A stretch of 64,000 bases of DNA from Burkholderia sp. WSM2232 (GTDB lineage Bacteria; Pseudomonadota; Gammaproteobacteria; Burkholderiales; Burkholderiaceae), in assembly GCF_000472545.1 (NCBI RefSeq), contig NZ_AWZV01000011.1, positions 169,750 to 233,749 of the forward strand, given 5' to 3'. The translations under genes and the position numbers were made by a program. Under the pieces are notes generated by a model. The model saw only the letters and a list, made by a program, of their open reading frames with translations, did not search any database and was not told the DNA's origin. Below are positions 56,771-64,000 of this stretch, piece by piece (the first letter of the stretch is position 1; the number at the start of each line of letters is the position of its first letter).

Positions 56771-57270
56771 GTAAGTCTCCAGTTTCGGTCCCAAAAACAA
56801 CGTAATCGCCCTGTGCCCCCGCTTCCCCAACACGTGTCGCTCAGTCCCGTGGACGACCACGCCGGTTGCATCGTTCATGCACTTGGCAGCACGTTTGCCG
56901 GACTGTTTGTGACAGGCGGCAAACCGTACTTGCGCGCAAGTGTAGGCCATCAAATTAATTTGTGGGACTTTTTTGAGGAAGTGGGATCAACACTAATAGC
57001 GTTTATCCAGCGGGGCCCGGTTCGGGCCTGGCGCGCGGCCTGCAAAGCACCGGCCCATGCGGGTTTGCGCTATGTGGGTTATGCGCGGGCATAACCACTA
57101 AAGCTTTTGGCGAACCCACCGTTAACGGTTTGAATGAGGATTTGGATGACGCTTCGAATGCGGTTTCGAATAACGTTTCGCGCAGGGCGGCAATCGTCTC
57201 GTGCAGCCTGAATTTCGTTAAAACGACGCGCGCCGCAAGCGGGGCCGGCGCGCGCCTGACTCGTTGCCGC
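56771..57270. other. gene-free region upstream of the binding-protein gene
   Basis: 500 nt without a gene, with a 12-bp perfect palindrome CAAATTAATTTG at 56951-56962 in an AT-rich patch. It probably contains the binding-protein promoter. The palindrome could be an operator (inference). Confidence 0.5.
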
Positions 57271-58371
57271 TCAGGGTTTGAAGGCGGCGATGCGCGCGCT
57301 TGCCGCGCGCCACTCCTCTTCGAGCTGCGCCATCAATTCGGCCGCGCCGAAATCCTCGCGGCGCGCACGACCGAGCGGCGCGCCCTGTCCCGACCACAGC
57401 GACAGATAGTCGCCGTTCTGCGCGCGGCCGGCGGTCTGCCGCAACTCCTGCGTCAAGGCGTTTTGCACGGGATACGGCGCGATCTTCTGCGGTGCTTCGC
57501 TCAGACGCTGCATCAACGGATTGCGTATGCCTCGGGCATGGCGGCCTGTGATCGCGCGCGTGACCGAAGTGGAGGTGTCCGATATGGAGCGCAGCCGCTC
57601 TTTCCATGCCTGCGGTATCGCGCTTTCGCGCGACGTGAGAAACGCCGTGCCCATCGCGGCGGCTTGCGCGCCGAGTGCGAGCGCGGCGACGATACCGCGT
57701 CCGTCCATGATGCCGCCCGCGGCGAGCACCGGGAGCCCCGTTGCGTCGACGAGTTGCGGCACGAGCGCCATCGTACCCACCAGCGCGTCTTCGAACGACC
57801 CGAGGAAAGTGCCGCGATGCGCGCCCGCCTCCGAGCCTTGTGCGGCGATCGCATCAGCGCCCGCGTCGCGCCACGCGACGCCTTCGGCGACATGCGTCGC
57901 CGTGCCGATTACGTATTGACCGTTCGCATGCAGCCGTGCGACGTCCTCGCGCGACAGTAGCCCGAAGGTGAAGCTCACTACCGGCACGCGCGTTTCGATC
58001 AGCGCCTGCAGTTGCGCGCGGAAGTCCGGCGCATAGCGTTCCAGCGGCCGGCCCGGCGGCAAACCGAGGTCGGCGCGCACCGGATCGATCGCTTCGAGCG
58101 CGCGGCGCACGGTGGTGTCGTCGGGCGCCGCGGGTTCCAATACGAACAGATTGACGCCGAAGGGACGATCGGTCAGCGCGCGAATCGCCGCGACGTCGCT
58201 CGCAATTTTCTCCGGCGAGAGCGCCGCGCCCGCCAACGTGCCGAGTCCGCCGCTATTGGACACGGCGGCAACCAGTTCGGGCGTCGTGGCGCCCGCCATC
58301 GGCGCCTGCACGACCGGTACCCGCAGCGCAAAACGCTCGGCAAACGGCGTCACAAACTTGCCTTCAGTCAT
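57271..58371 (-). CDS. nitronate monooxygenase
   Basis: A 366-residue FMN-dependent TIM-barrel enzyme of the NMO (2-nitropropane dioxygenase) family, class I like. The FMN/substrate segments are VVQAPMAGATTPELVAAVSN, the His region AQGSEAGAHRGTFLGS, GGIMDGRGIVAALALGAQAA and MGTAFLTSRESAIPQAWKER. It oxidises toxic propionate-3-nitronate-type compounds. The ATG at 58371 has AAGGAGAAT upstream, and an extended upstream frame is not protein-like. It is divergent from the dienelactone hydrolase gene. Confidence 0.92.
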   Translation of the reverse strand: MTEGKFVTPFAERFALRVPVVQAPMAGATTPELVAAVSNSGGLGTLAGAALSPEKIASDVAAIRALTDRPFGVNLFVLEPAAPDDTTVRRALEAIDPVRADLGLPPGRPLERYAPDFRAQLQALIETRVPVVSFTFGLLSREDVARLHANGQYVIGTATHVAEGVAWRDAGADAIAAQGSEAGAHRGTFLGSFEDALVGTMALVPQLVDATGLPVLAAGGIMDGRGIVAALALGAQAAAMGTAFLTSRESAIPQAWKERLRSISDTSTSVTRAITGRHARGIRNPLMQRLSEAPQKIAPYPVQNALTQELRQTAGRAQNGDYLSLWSGQGAPLGRARREDFGAAELMAQLEEEWRAASARIAAFKP

Positions 58372-58674
58372 GATGGATTCTCCTTCGCGCAATCCGCTCG
58401 CCATACCGGCGAACACTACGTTGGACTCTACCGACCCGACGCGCAACGGAAAAATGAATTATCGAGAACGTTTCGATCCCCCGACGAGATTGCCCGGGCG
58501 CGCCGCACCGCCCCTCGCTTGCAATCCGCCGCCACCGCTTTGGGCGCCCTGCCTGCACCAGCAATCTTTTGGTGGCAAACTGACCGCCCGCTTCAGGCAT
58601 TCGAGCCTCTGGCATTCACTTTGACCCGATTCGCAGACCGGATTCGCCGGTCGCGCGCGACTATGGAGAACACC
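58372..58674. other. gene-free divergent promoter region
   Basis: Separates the nitronate monooxygenase (minus) from the dienelactone hydrolase (plus). I see no clear -35/-10 pair or palindrome. Confidence 0.4.
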
Positions 58675-59373
58675 ATGAGCATCACTTCACGATGGATCGA
58701 CATTCCTGCCGGCAACGACACCTTCGGCGGATATCTGGCCGTGCCCAAGGGCGGCAAGGGGCCCGCCGTCATCATCATTCAGGAAATTTTCGGCGTGAAC
58801 AGCCATATCCGCTCGGTCGCGGATCAATATGCGCAGGACGGCTACGTGGCACTCGCACCGGACGTGTTCTGGCGCGTGCAGCCGCGCGTCGAGCTGACGT
58901 ATGAAGGCGCCGACCGCGCGAAGGGCGTCGAACTGATGCAGAAGCTCGACGCGAACCAGGCCGCGGAGGACATCGGCGCGGCTGCCGCCGCGTTGCGCGC
59001 CATGCCCGAAGTCACGGGCAAGCTTGCTGCAATCGGCTTCTGCTATGGCGGATTGCTTGCGTACCTGAGCGCGGCGCGCGGCAGCGTCGATGCTGCAGTC
59101 GCCTACTACGGCGGCGGCATCCAGAACCGGCTCGACGAAGCCGCCAAGGTCAAGGTGCCGATGCAGTTCCATTACGGCGAACTGGACACGCACATTCCGC
59201 TGTCGGCTGTCGGCCAGATTCAGGAACGCTTCGCCGGCCGCACCGATACCGAGTTCCACATTTATCCGAACGCCGATCACGGCTTCAACTGTTCGGACCG
59301 CGCGTCGTACAACCAACGCGCCGCCGCGCTCGCGCATGGCCGCACGCTGACGTTCCTCGGCGAACGGCTCTAA
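58675..59373 (+). CDS. dienelactone hydrolase family protein
   Basis: A 232-residue alpha/beta hydrolase with a cysteine nucleophile, as in dienelactone hydrolases: C123 in GFCYGG, D171 in ELDTHIP and H202 in NADHGFNC, so the triad is complete. IIIQEIFGVNSHIRSVADQY is the conserved segment with a charged Glu near the active site. It hydrolyses a lactone or ester and is often found in aromatic degradation, but no ring-cleavage genes are nearby. The start at 58675 follows GGAGA; an ATG at 58663 is less likely because the ribosome site would lie inside the gene. Confidence 0.92.
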   Translation: MSITSRWIDIPAGNDTFGGYLAVPKGGKGPAVIIIQEIFGVNSHIRSVADQYAQDGYVALAPDVFWRVQPRVELTYEGADRAKGVELMQKLDANQAAEDIGAAAAALRAMPEVTGKLAAIGFCYGGLLAYLSAARGSVDAAVAYYGGGIQNRLDEAAKVKVPMQFHYGELDTHIPLSAVGQIQERFAGRTDTEFHIYPNADHGFNCSDRASYNQRAAALAHGRTLTFLGERL

Positions 59374-59444
59374 ACCGTGCGTTGGGCGCAGCTCGTCGCT
59401 GCCGCGCCCAGTTCAGGTACGCTGTGCAATACGGCGCGTCGCTG

Positions 59445-59569
59445 GCGCGCCGTATTGTTTTGTGCGCGCAACGCACGCGGTTCGATAATCGCGCGGCAGT
59501 TGTGCCGGCGTGATGAGCGCGCCCTATCGTTTTATGCGCGCGACGCACGCGGGTCGATAATCGCGCCGC
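59445..59569. repeat. imperfect 53-bp direct duplication
   Basis: Copy 1 is 59445-59497 and copy 2 is 59517-59569, with 7 mismatches in 53 by my count. Each includes TCGATAATCGCG, so each contains a GATAAT -10-like word. It lies just before the amidase gene. Confidence 0.85.
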
Positions 59570-59641
59570 GGCTATCCCGTCGACCCGCCGTTCGCGTGTG
59601 TCGACAACCCGAATTCAATATCCGACAGCGAGGCTCCTTTC

Positions 59642-61189
59642 GTGCTCTCAGACTATCTCGCCTACGACGCCTTCGCCCTTGCCGAACTCGTGCGAACTCG
59701 CGAAGTCAGCGCGCGCGAGTTGCTCGACACGGCAATCTCGCGCGCGGAGGCGGTCAATCCCGCGATCAACGCGATCGTGCTGAAGGACTATGACGCGGCC
59801 CGCGAACGCGCGTCGCGTTTCGACGCGAACATGGCGAACGGCGTGAACGCCGCGCATGGCGCGCATGGCCAGGATGCCGGTGGCATGGAAACGGCGCAGA
59901 CGGCGCTTGCCGGCGTGCCCTACCTGATAAAGGATCTCGGCGCAGCGGTCGCCGGTCTGCGCATGACAATGGGCAGCCGTCACTACCGTCACTTCATTCC
60001 CGCCGACGACGCGCCGGTCGTCGCGCTGGCCAAAGCGGCGGGGCTGAACATCTTCGGCAAGACGAGCACCTCGGAGCTCGGCCAGATGCCTTATACGGAG
60101 CCCGAACTATTTGGCGCGTGCCGCAATCCGTGGAACCTCGACCATACGCCGGGCGGCTCCAGCGGCGGCGCGGCGGCGGCGGTCGCTGCCGGCATCGTGC
60201 CCCTTGCGCATGCATCGGACGGCGGCGGCTCGATCCGCATTCCCGCATCGTGCTGCGGCCTCTTCGGGCTCAAGCCGTCGCGCGGGCGCGTGCCGCGCAT
60301 GCCTGCCGCGGTCGTGGCCGGAGAGCTCGGCGTCGATCACGCCGTGTCGCGCAGCGTGCGCGACAGCGCGTTGCTGCTGGACCTGCTGGCAGGCAACGCG
60401 GACCGTCCGCTCGGCGCGCCCGGGACGTTTCTCGCCGCAAGCAGGGAGCCGTGCAAACCGCTCAGCATTGCCTACGTCACCGAGCCGATGCTCGCCGCGT
60501 CGCTTTCCGCCGACGCGCGCGCCGCACTCGAAGACGCCGCGCAACTCGCCCGCTCGCTTGGCCACAATATCGAGCCGATTTCGCTCGGCATCGATTTCGC
60601 GTCGGTCAGGCATGCGTTTCTCACGCTGTGGTCCGTCACCGCGGAAGACCTCGTGCTGAACGCCGAGCGCATTACCGGGCGCAAGCCGCTGCGCGACGAG
60701 TTCGAAATTTCGACATGGGCGATGGCGCACGTCGGCCGCAAGCTCGGCGAGCGAGGCTTGCCCGCTGCGCTCGAAGAACAGCGCCGCATCACCGCGCGTC
60801 TGACCGACCTGTTGAGCCGCTACGACGTGATTCTGTGCGCGACGCTCGCCGGCGCGCCCATCAAGATCGGCGAGATGCAGCCAACGCCCGCCGAGCGGAT
60901 GCAGATGCGCGCGGTCAGCGCAATGCCGCTCGAACCGCTGCTCAAAAAGCTGCTCGCCGAGGCGGCGGACAAGGCCTTCTCGTGGGCAGGTTGCACGGAG
61001 CTGTTCAATCTGAGTGGCCAGCCGGCGATGTCGGTGCCGCTCTACTGGAATGCGCGCGGACTTCCCGTCGGCGTGCAGTTCGCCGCGCGCGAAGGCGGCG
61101 AAGCGACACTGCTGCGCCTCGCCGCGCAACTCGAAGCGGCGCGGCCGTGGTTCGACAGGCGGCCGCCGCTGATCAACGCGCGCAGCTAG
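59642..61189 (+). CDS. amidase (amidase signature family)
   Basis: A 515-residue amidase-signature enzyme. The Ser-cisSer-Lys triad is in place: K97 (LIKDLG), cis-S173 (GGSSGG) and S197 ([10 protein letters not shown]), with spacing the same as in fatty acid amide hydrolase (75-76 and 24 residues). It hydrolyses an amide of unknown identity. The GTG at 59642 has GAGG upstream. It is preceded by a duplicated 53-bp segment. No neighbouring gene tells the substrate. Confidence 0.93.
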   Translation: MLSDYLAYDAFALAELVRTREVSARELLDTAISRAEAVNPAINAIVLKDYDAARERASRFDANMANGVNAAHGAHGQDAGGMETAQTALAGVPYLIKDLGAAVAGLRMTMGSRHYRHFIPADDAPVVALAKAAGLNIFGKTSTSELGQMPYTEPELFGACRNPWNLDHTPGGSSGGAAAAVAAGIVPLAHASDGGGSIRIPASCCGLFGLKPSRGRVPRMPAAVVAGELGVDHAVSRSVRDSALLLDLLAGNADRPLGAPGTFLAASREPCKPLSIAYVTEPMLAASLSADARAALEDAAQLARSLGHNIEPISLGIDFASVRHAFLTLWSVTAEDLVLNAERITGRKPLRDEFEISTWAMAHVGRKLGERGLPAALEEQRRITARLTDLLSRYDVILCATLAGAPIKIGEMQPTPAERMQMRAVSAMPLEPLLKKLLAEAADKAFSWAGCTELFNLSGQPAMSVPLYWNARGLPVGVQFAAREGGEATLLRLAAQLEAARPWFDRRPPLINARS

Positions 61190-61601
61190 GGGGCGGGGAA
61201 AAGTGCCGAGTGGGGAGGCGCCTGGGGGGCATGCGTTGCGGCGGCGTGAGGCGCGAGGCGTGGGGCCCATTGCCCGTTGCCTATTGCCCGTTGCGTATTG
61301 CGTATTGCGTATTGCGTATTGCGTATTGCCTATTGCCCATTGCATTGCCGCGGGCCCAGTGCATTTCGTTGCCCCAGCCAAAGTGCATTGCGTCGTGAAG
61401 ACGCGGCGTGCATTCCTTCGGAAACGCGCAGCTAACACTTCGCGTGACTGAGGCGCGGCGTGCATCTGCGTTGTGACCGAAGGCGCCCGTAGCTCTGCGT
61501 TGCCCAAGCACGGCGCGCATTGCATTGCGGGTCACAAAGGCCAGCCACAAAGGCGAGCTACGATTGCCAGCGCGTGCTTGCGAGCCAGGATTGTGAGCCG
61601 C
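61190..61601. other. gene-free stretch with a heptamer array
   Basis: Lies between the convergent amidase and MFS genes. Apart from the array at 61268-61344, several GCATTGC words occur downstream. No gene and no clear terminator. Confidence 0.55.
61268..61344. repeat. 7-bp tandem array, eleven units
   Basis: Eleven heptamers of consensus TATTGCS from 61268 to 61344. Units 5-8 are identical TATTGCG, and the outer units carry one to three changes. Confidence 0.94.
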
Positions 61602-62894
61602 TCAAGCCGGCTTGCGCCGCGCATCCAGATCCACATGACGCTGGCCGGGCATGCACGCCACCGCCGCGATCGACGCAGCCAGTCCCGCCATTACGTAATA
61701 AGTGGGGGCGAGTGGCGAACCAGTGACCTCGGTGAGCCACGTGACGACGAAAGGTCCGAAGCCGCCGAACATCATCACCGCAAGGTTGTAGGCCAGCGAC
61801 AGACCCGTTGAGCGCACATGCGCCGGGAACAGCTCGGCGATCATCGCGCCGAACGGTCCGTAATAGCCGGACAACGTAATGGAAAGAAGCGCCTGCACGG
61901 CAACCAGCTTGGATACGCTGGGCGCCGCCGCGAGCCATGCGCACAGCGGGTAGATGATCGCGAGCGTGAGCACCAGCGACCACAGCGAAAGCCACTTTCG
62001 CCCTATCCTGTCCGACCACGCGCCCGTCAACGGCGAGAGCACCATCAGCAGCAGGTTGCCTGCGATCACCGCGTAGAACGACTGCGCGTAGGGCAGCTTC
62101 AGTTGCGTGACCGCGAACGTCGGCAGATAGCTGATCAGCACATAGAGCGTCACCGTGAGCGCGATGACGCAGCCAAGCCCGCACAGCACGTCGCGACTGT
62201 GGCCGCTGAAGAGCTCGCGCAAGGTTGCGCGCCGCGCCGTTTTCTGCGCGAGGAGAAACACTTCGGAGTCCGCCAGATGCCGGCGAATGTAGACGCCGAG
62301 CGGCCCGATCAGCAGACCGATAACGAACGGCACGCGCCAGCCCCACGACTTCAGCGCTTCCGGACTCAAGCCATGTGTGATCCCCGCGCCCACCAGCGAA
62401 CCGAACAGCAACGCGGCCGACTGGCTCGCCATCTGCCAGCTGCCGTAGAAGCCGCGCCTCGAGAATGGCGCCGCTTCGATCAGCAGCGCCGTTGAACTGC
62501 CGAACTCGCCGCCGGCGGAGAAACCTTGCAGCAGGCGGCCGAGTACGATCATCAACGGCGCGCCAATGCCGATTGCCGAATACGGCGGCGCAATGGCGAG
62601 CAGCAGAATGCCGAGCGTCATCAGCGCGATGACGACGACGAGCGCGGCCTTGCGTCCAGCGCGATCCGCATAAAGTCCAAGGACGATGCCGCCCACCGGC
62701 CGCATCACGAAAGCGACGCCGAAACTCGCCGTGGCGAGCAGCAAAGAGGTGTGGTCACTGCCGGCGGGAAAGAACAGTTGCGCGATGACCACCGTCAGCA
62801 AGCCGAACACGGTTAAGTCATACCACTCGAGCGCGTTGCCAATGACCGCCGCCACGACGGCGCGGGTGTTGAGGCTTCTCGACGCTGGCGACAT
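61602..62894 (-). CDS. MHS-family MFS transporter (ProP/ShiA-like)
   Basis: A 430-residue metabolite:proton symporter of the MHS subgroup. Twelve helices begin at AVVAAVIGNALEWYDLTVFG. The family motif DRAGRKAALVVVIALMT lies between TM2 and TM3, and ALLIEAAPFSRRGFYGSWQM is the MHS-specific signature. Substrates in this group include proline/betaine, shikimate, citrate and other carboxylates; the specific one cannot be read here. The ATG at 62894 starts the conserved region; the frame upstream (to 63119) is unlike a transporter. Confidence 0.9.
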   Translation of the reverse strand: MSPASRSLNTRAVVAAVIGNALEWYDLTVFGLLTVVIAQLFFPAGSDHTSLLLATASFGVAFVMRPVGGIVLGLYADRAGRKAALVVVIALMTLGILLLAIAPPYSAIGIGAPLMIVLGRLLQGFSAGGEFGSSTALLIEAAPFSRRGFYGSWQMASQSAALLFGSLVGAGITHGLSPEALKSWGWRVPFVIGLLIGPLGVYIRRHLADSEVFLLAQKTARRATLRELFSGHSRDVLCGLGCVIALTVTLYVLISYLPTFAVTQLKLPYAQSFYAVIAGNLLLMVLSPLTGAWSDRIGRKWLSLWSLVLTLAIIYPLCAWLAAAPSVSKLVAVQALLSITLSGYYGPFGAMIAELFPAHVRSTGLSLAYNLAVMMFGGFGPFVVTWLTEVTGSPLAPTYYVMAGLAASIAAVACMPGQRHVDLDARRKPA

Positions 62895-63152
62895 GCGAAT
62901 CTCGAGCCTCCGGAAAGTGTCTTGTGACGGTTCCTGCCGGTGCCGTGACGAACTCGCCAGAACTAACGCGAGCCGCGGCAAATCGCCTTGGAGTGTAAAG
63001 AGCACGCCGGCCGTTTTCAAGCCGCAAACCGTGCGAAAGAAGGCGCGCGCCGCGCGCATCGGCACGCGCCTCCACCTCTGCTGCTGACATGTGCGCTGCG
63101 ATGTTGCAGCGCACTTCACTCAAGACCCAAATGCGGCGCGATGAATGTGCGC

Positions 63153-63464
63153 TCAGGCCTTCTTGTTATATGCGCTGCACCAACCCTTCGCGGCCACCTG
63201 CTTGCCGGCGAACATCGGGCACGGCGCGTATGGATCGCTCGCCTTGCCCTGATAGAAGCTGCAGTTGCCGCAGTCCTGGCCCGGCGCGTACTTCGCGAAC
63301 TTCGCCTTGTCTACCTTGCTGGCGTCTTCCTTGTACCCGAGCGCCTGCGCGGTCGGATCGCTTTCGGCGACCTTCGGCGCTTCGGCGAACGCCTGACGGG
63401 AAAGCGCGAGCGACGACGCAACGCCGATACTGGAAATCAAAAACGTACGACGGGATGCTTTCAT
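63153..63464 (-). CDS. high-potential iron-sulfur protein (HiPIP)
   Basis: A 103-residue periplasmic [4Fe-4S] electron carrier. A Tat signal (RRTFLISS) is followed by a mature domain with the cluster cysteines C65, C68, C82 and C96, in the C-x2-C-x13-C-x13-C spacing of HiPIPs. The short helical N-terminal part fits the family. ATG with GGAGTGAG upstream. It is transcribed alone, between the MFS gene and a repeat-rich gap. Confidence 0.94.
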   Translation of the reverse strand: MKASRRTFLISSIGVASSLALSRQAFAEAPKVAESDPTAQALGYKEDASKVDKAKFAKYAPGQDCGNCSFYQGKASDPYAPCPMFAGKQVAAKGWCSAYNKKA

Positions 63465-64000
63465 GGGGACTCACTCCATTTATATTGAACTGATCGCCGT
63501 TCTGATGACAGCGGTCCCCAAGCATAGCAACGAAGCCGTCGCCAGTGACGGGTCAAATGATAGAGATAAGCGAATTGCTACGGCTTCGTTCGTGCTGGGG
63601 GGCGTTCGGGCCGTTCGTGGCGGTCGCTGCATTCCCACAGTCGTCGCGTTCACCACGTTCACCACGTTCGCTGGGTTCGCCACATCGCCGTGTTCGCCGT
63701 GTTCGCCGTGTTCGCCGTGTTCGCCGTGTTCGCCGTGTTCGCCGTGTTCGCCGTGTTCGCCGTGTTCGCCGTGTTCGCCGTGTGCGCCGTGTGCGCCGTG
63801 TGCGCCGCGTTCGCTACGTTTGCCACGTTTGCCACGTTTGCCACTTTTGCTACGTTCGCTGCGTTCGCCGCGTTTGCTACGTTCGCTACGTTCGCTACGT
63901 TCGCCGCGTTCGCTGCTTTGCCGACCTCCCGCCGCCTGACATTCAACGACGCACCGCTCACGCGCGTCCGCTCAATTCGCAGACCCTCTGCGCGATTGCG
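63465..64000. other. gene-free end of window with a nonamer array
   Basis: Promoter side of the HiPIP gene, then a long minisatellite (63641-63918). Reading frames through the array look long but are repeat artefacts. The final 80 bases show nothing recognisable. Confidence 0.55.
63641..63918. repeat. 9-bp minisatellite, about 31 units
   Basis: Tandem nonamers of consensus TCGCCGTGT. Units at 63685-63783 are eleven perfect copies, followed by GCGCCGTGT variants and then more diverged TCGCTACGT / TTGCCACGT units to 63918. Before the perfect block are five degenerate units, one of them 8 bp. It is in-frame by length (9 bp), so long Ser-Pro-Cys or Ala-Asn-Thr frames appear on both strands. Confidence 0.95.

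Noticed and set aside
63641..63918. CRISPR-like array
   Set aside because: Units are contiguous 9-mers with no spacers and no cas genes nearby.
63463..63961. Long overlapping reading frames on both strands rich in Ser-Pro-Cys or Ala-Asn-Thr
   Set aside because: They are direct translations of the 9-bp minisatellite; they lack ribosome sites and fold-like sequence.

Overview
The window is a GC-rich, gene-dense stretch of chromosome from a beta-proteobacterium of the Burkholderiaceae, most likely Paraburkholderia or a close relative. The evidence is gene content: a KirBac1.1-like potassium channel, a fused IcmF mutase, a single-chain indolepyruvate:ferredoxin oxidoreductase, a short H-NS of the type found in this family, a Gram-negative trimeric porin, a HiPIP, bioF-bioD-bioB order and a tRNA-Ala(CGC). 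About 55 protein genes and one tRNA are supported. I see no prophage, insertion sequence, integron, CRISPR array or defence island. This looks like core or near-core chromosome.

Layout. 1-2.3 kb: end of the biotin operon (bioF', bioD, bioB). 2.3-8.6 kb: a lone sulfate-binding protein and a small hydrolase on the minus strand, then a plus-strand run with a 2-hydroxyacid dehydrogenase, HMG-CoA lyase, a YbaK-type deacylase, a DUF1289 protein, a MaoC-like hydratase and a metallo-beta-lactamase-fold hydrolase; the last three are joined by 4-nt ATGA overlaps. 8.9-12.7 kb: EamA exporter divergent from an Lrp regulator, a fluoroacetate-dehalogenase-like hydrolase, and a nitronate monooxygenase-like flavoprotein. 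13-19 kb: icmF, a LysR regulator and a porin. 19.6-23.7 kb: a small secreted protein, a bile-acid-symporter-family transporter and an EAL-CBS-GGDEF protein. 23.9-27.1 kb: a tight LacI / AGE-isomerase / PfkB-kinase sugar operon with a clear palindromic operator. 27.3-32.8 kb: two small related hypotheticals, KirBac and the giant indolepyruvate oxidoreductase. 33-43.6 kb: cutC with an EAL phosphodiesterase, a Na+/H+ antiporter, an NCS2 permease, a DUF2239 protein, a membrane diguanylate cyclase and a chemoreceptor. 43.7-50.5 kb: tRNA-Ala, cytochrome c, dolP-like, diaA, yraN divergent from rsmI (the envelope/division neighbourhood also known from E. coli), rlpA, gloC-like, an exonuclease-fold protein and an Lrp regulator. 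50.9-64 kb: CDF efflux, H-NS, a HugZ-like protein, MFS, a Liv-type binding protein, a second nitronate monooxygenase, dienelactone hydrolase, amidase, an MHS-type MFS and HiPIP.

The most unusual features are non-coding. At least six different tandem-repeat arrays (unit lengths 7, 7, 9, 13, 14/15 and 101 bp) lie in gene gaps. There is a hairpin-rich 450-nt region with its own TATAAT promoter upstream of rlpA. An orphan plus-strand terminator between two minus-strand genes may end a small RNA. A five-tract G-quadruplex motif lies inside the chemoreceptor gene. Among proteins, the dehalogenase-like hydrolase keeps every residue known to be needed for C-F bond cleavage, and the two small hypotheticals before the potassium channel look like diverged tandem paralogues. 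I did not find a clearly new multi-gene system.
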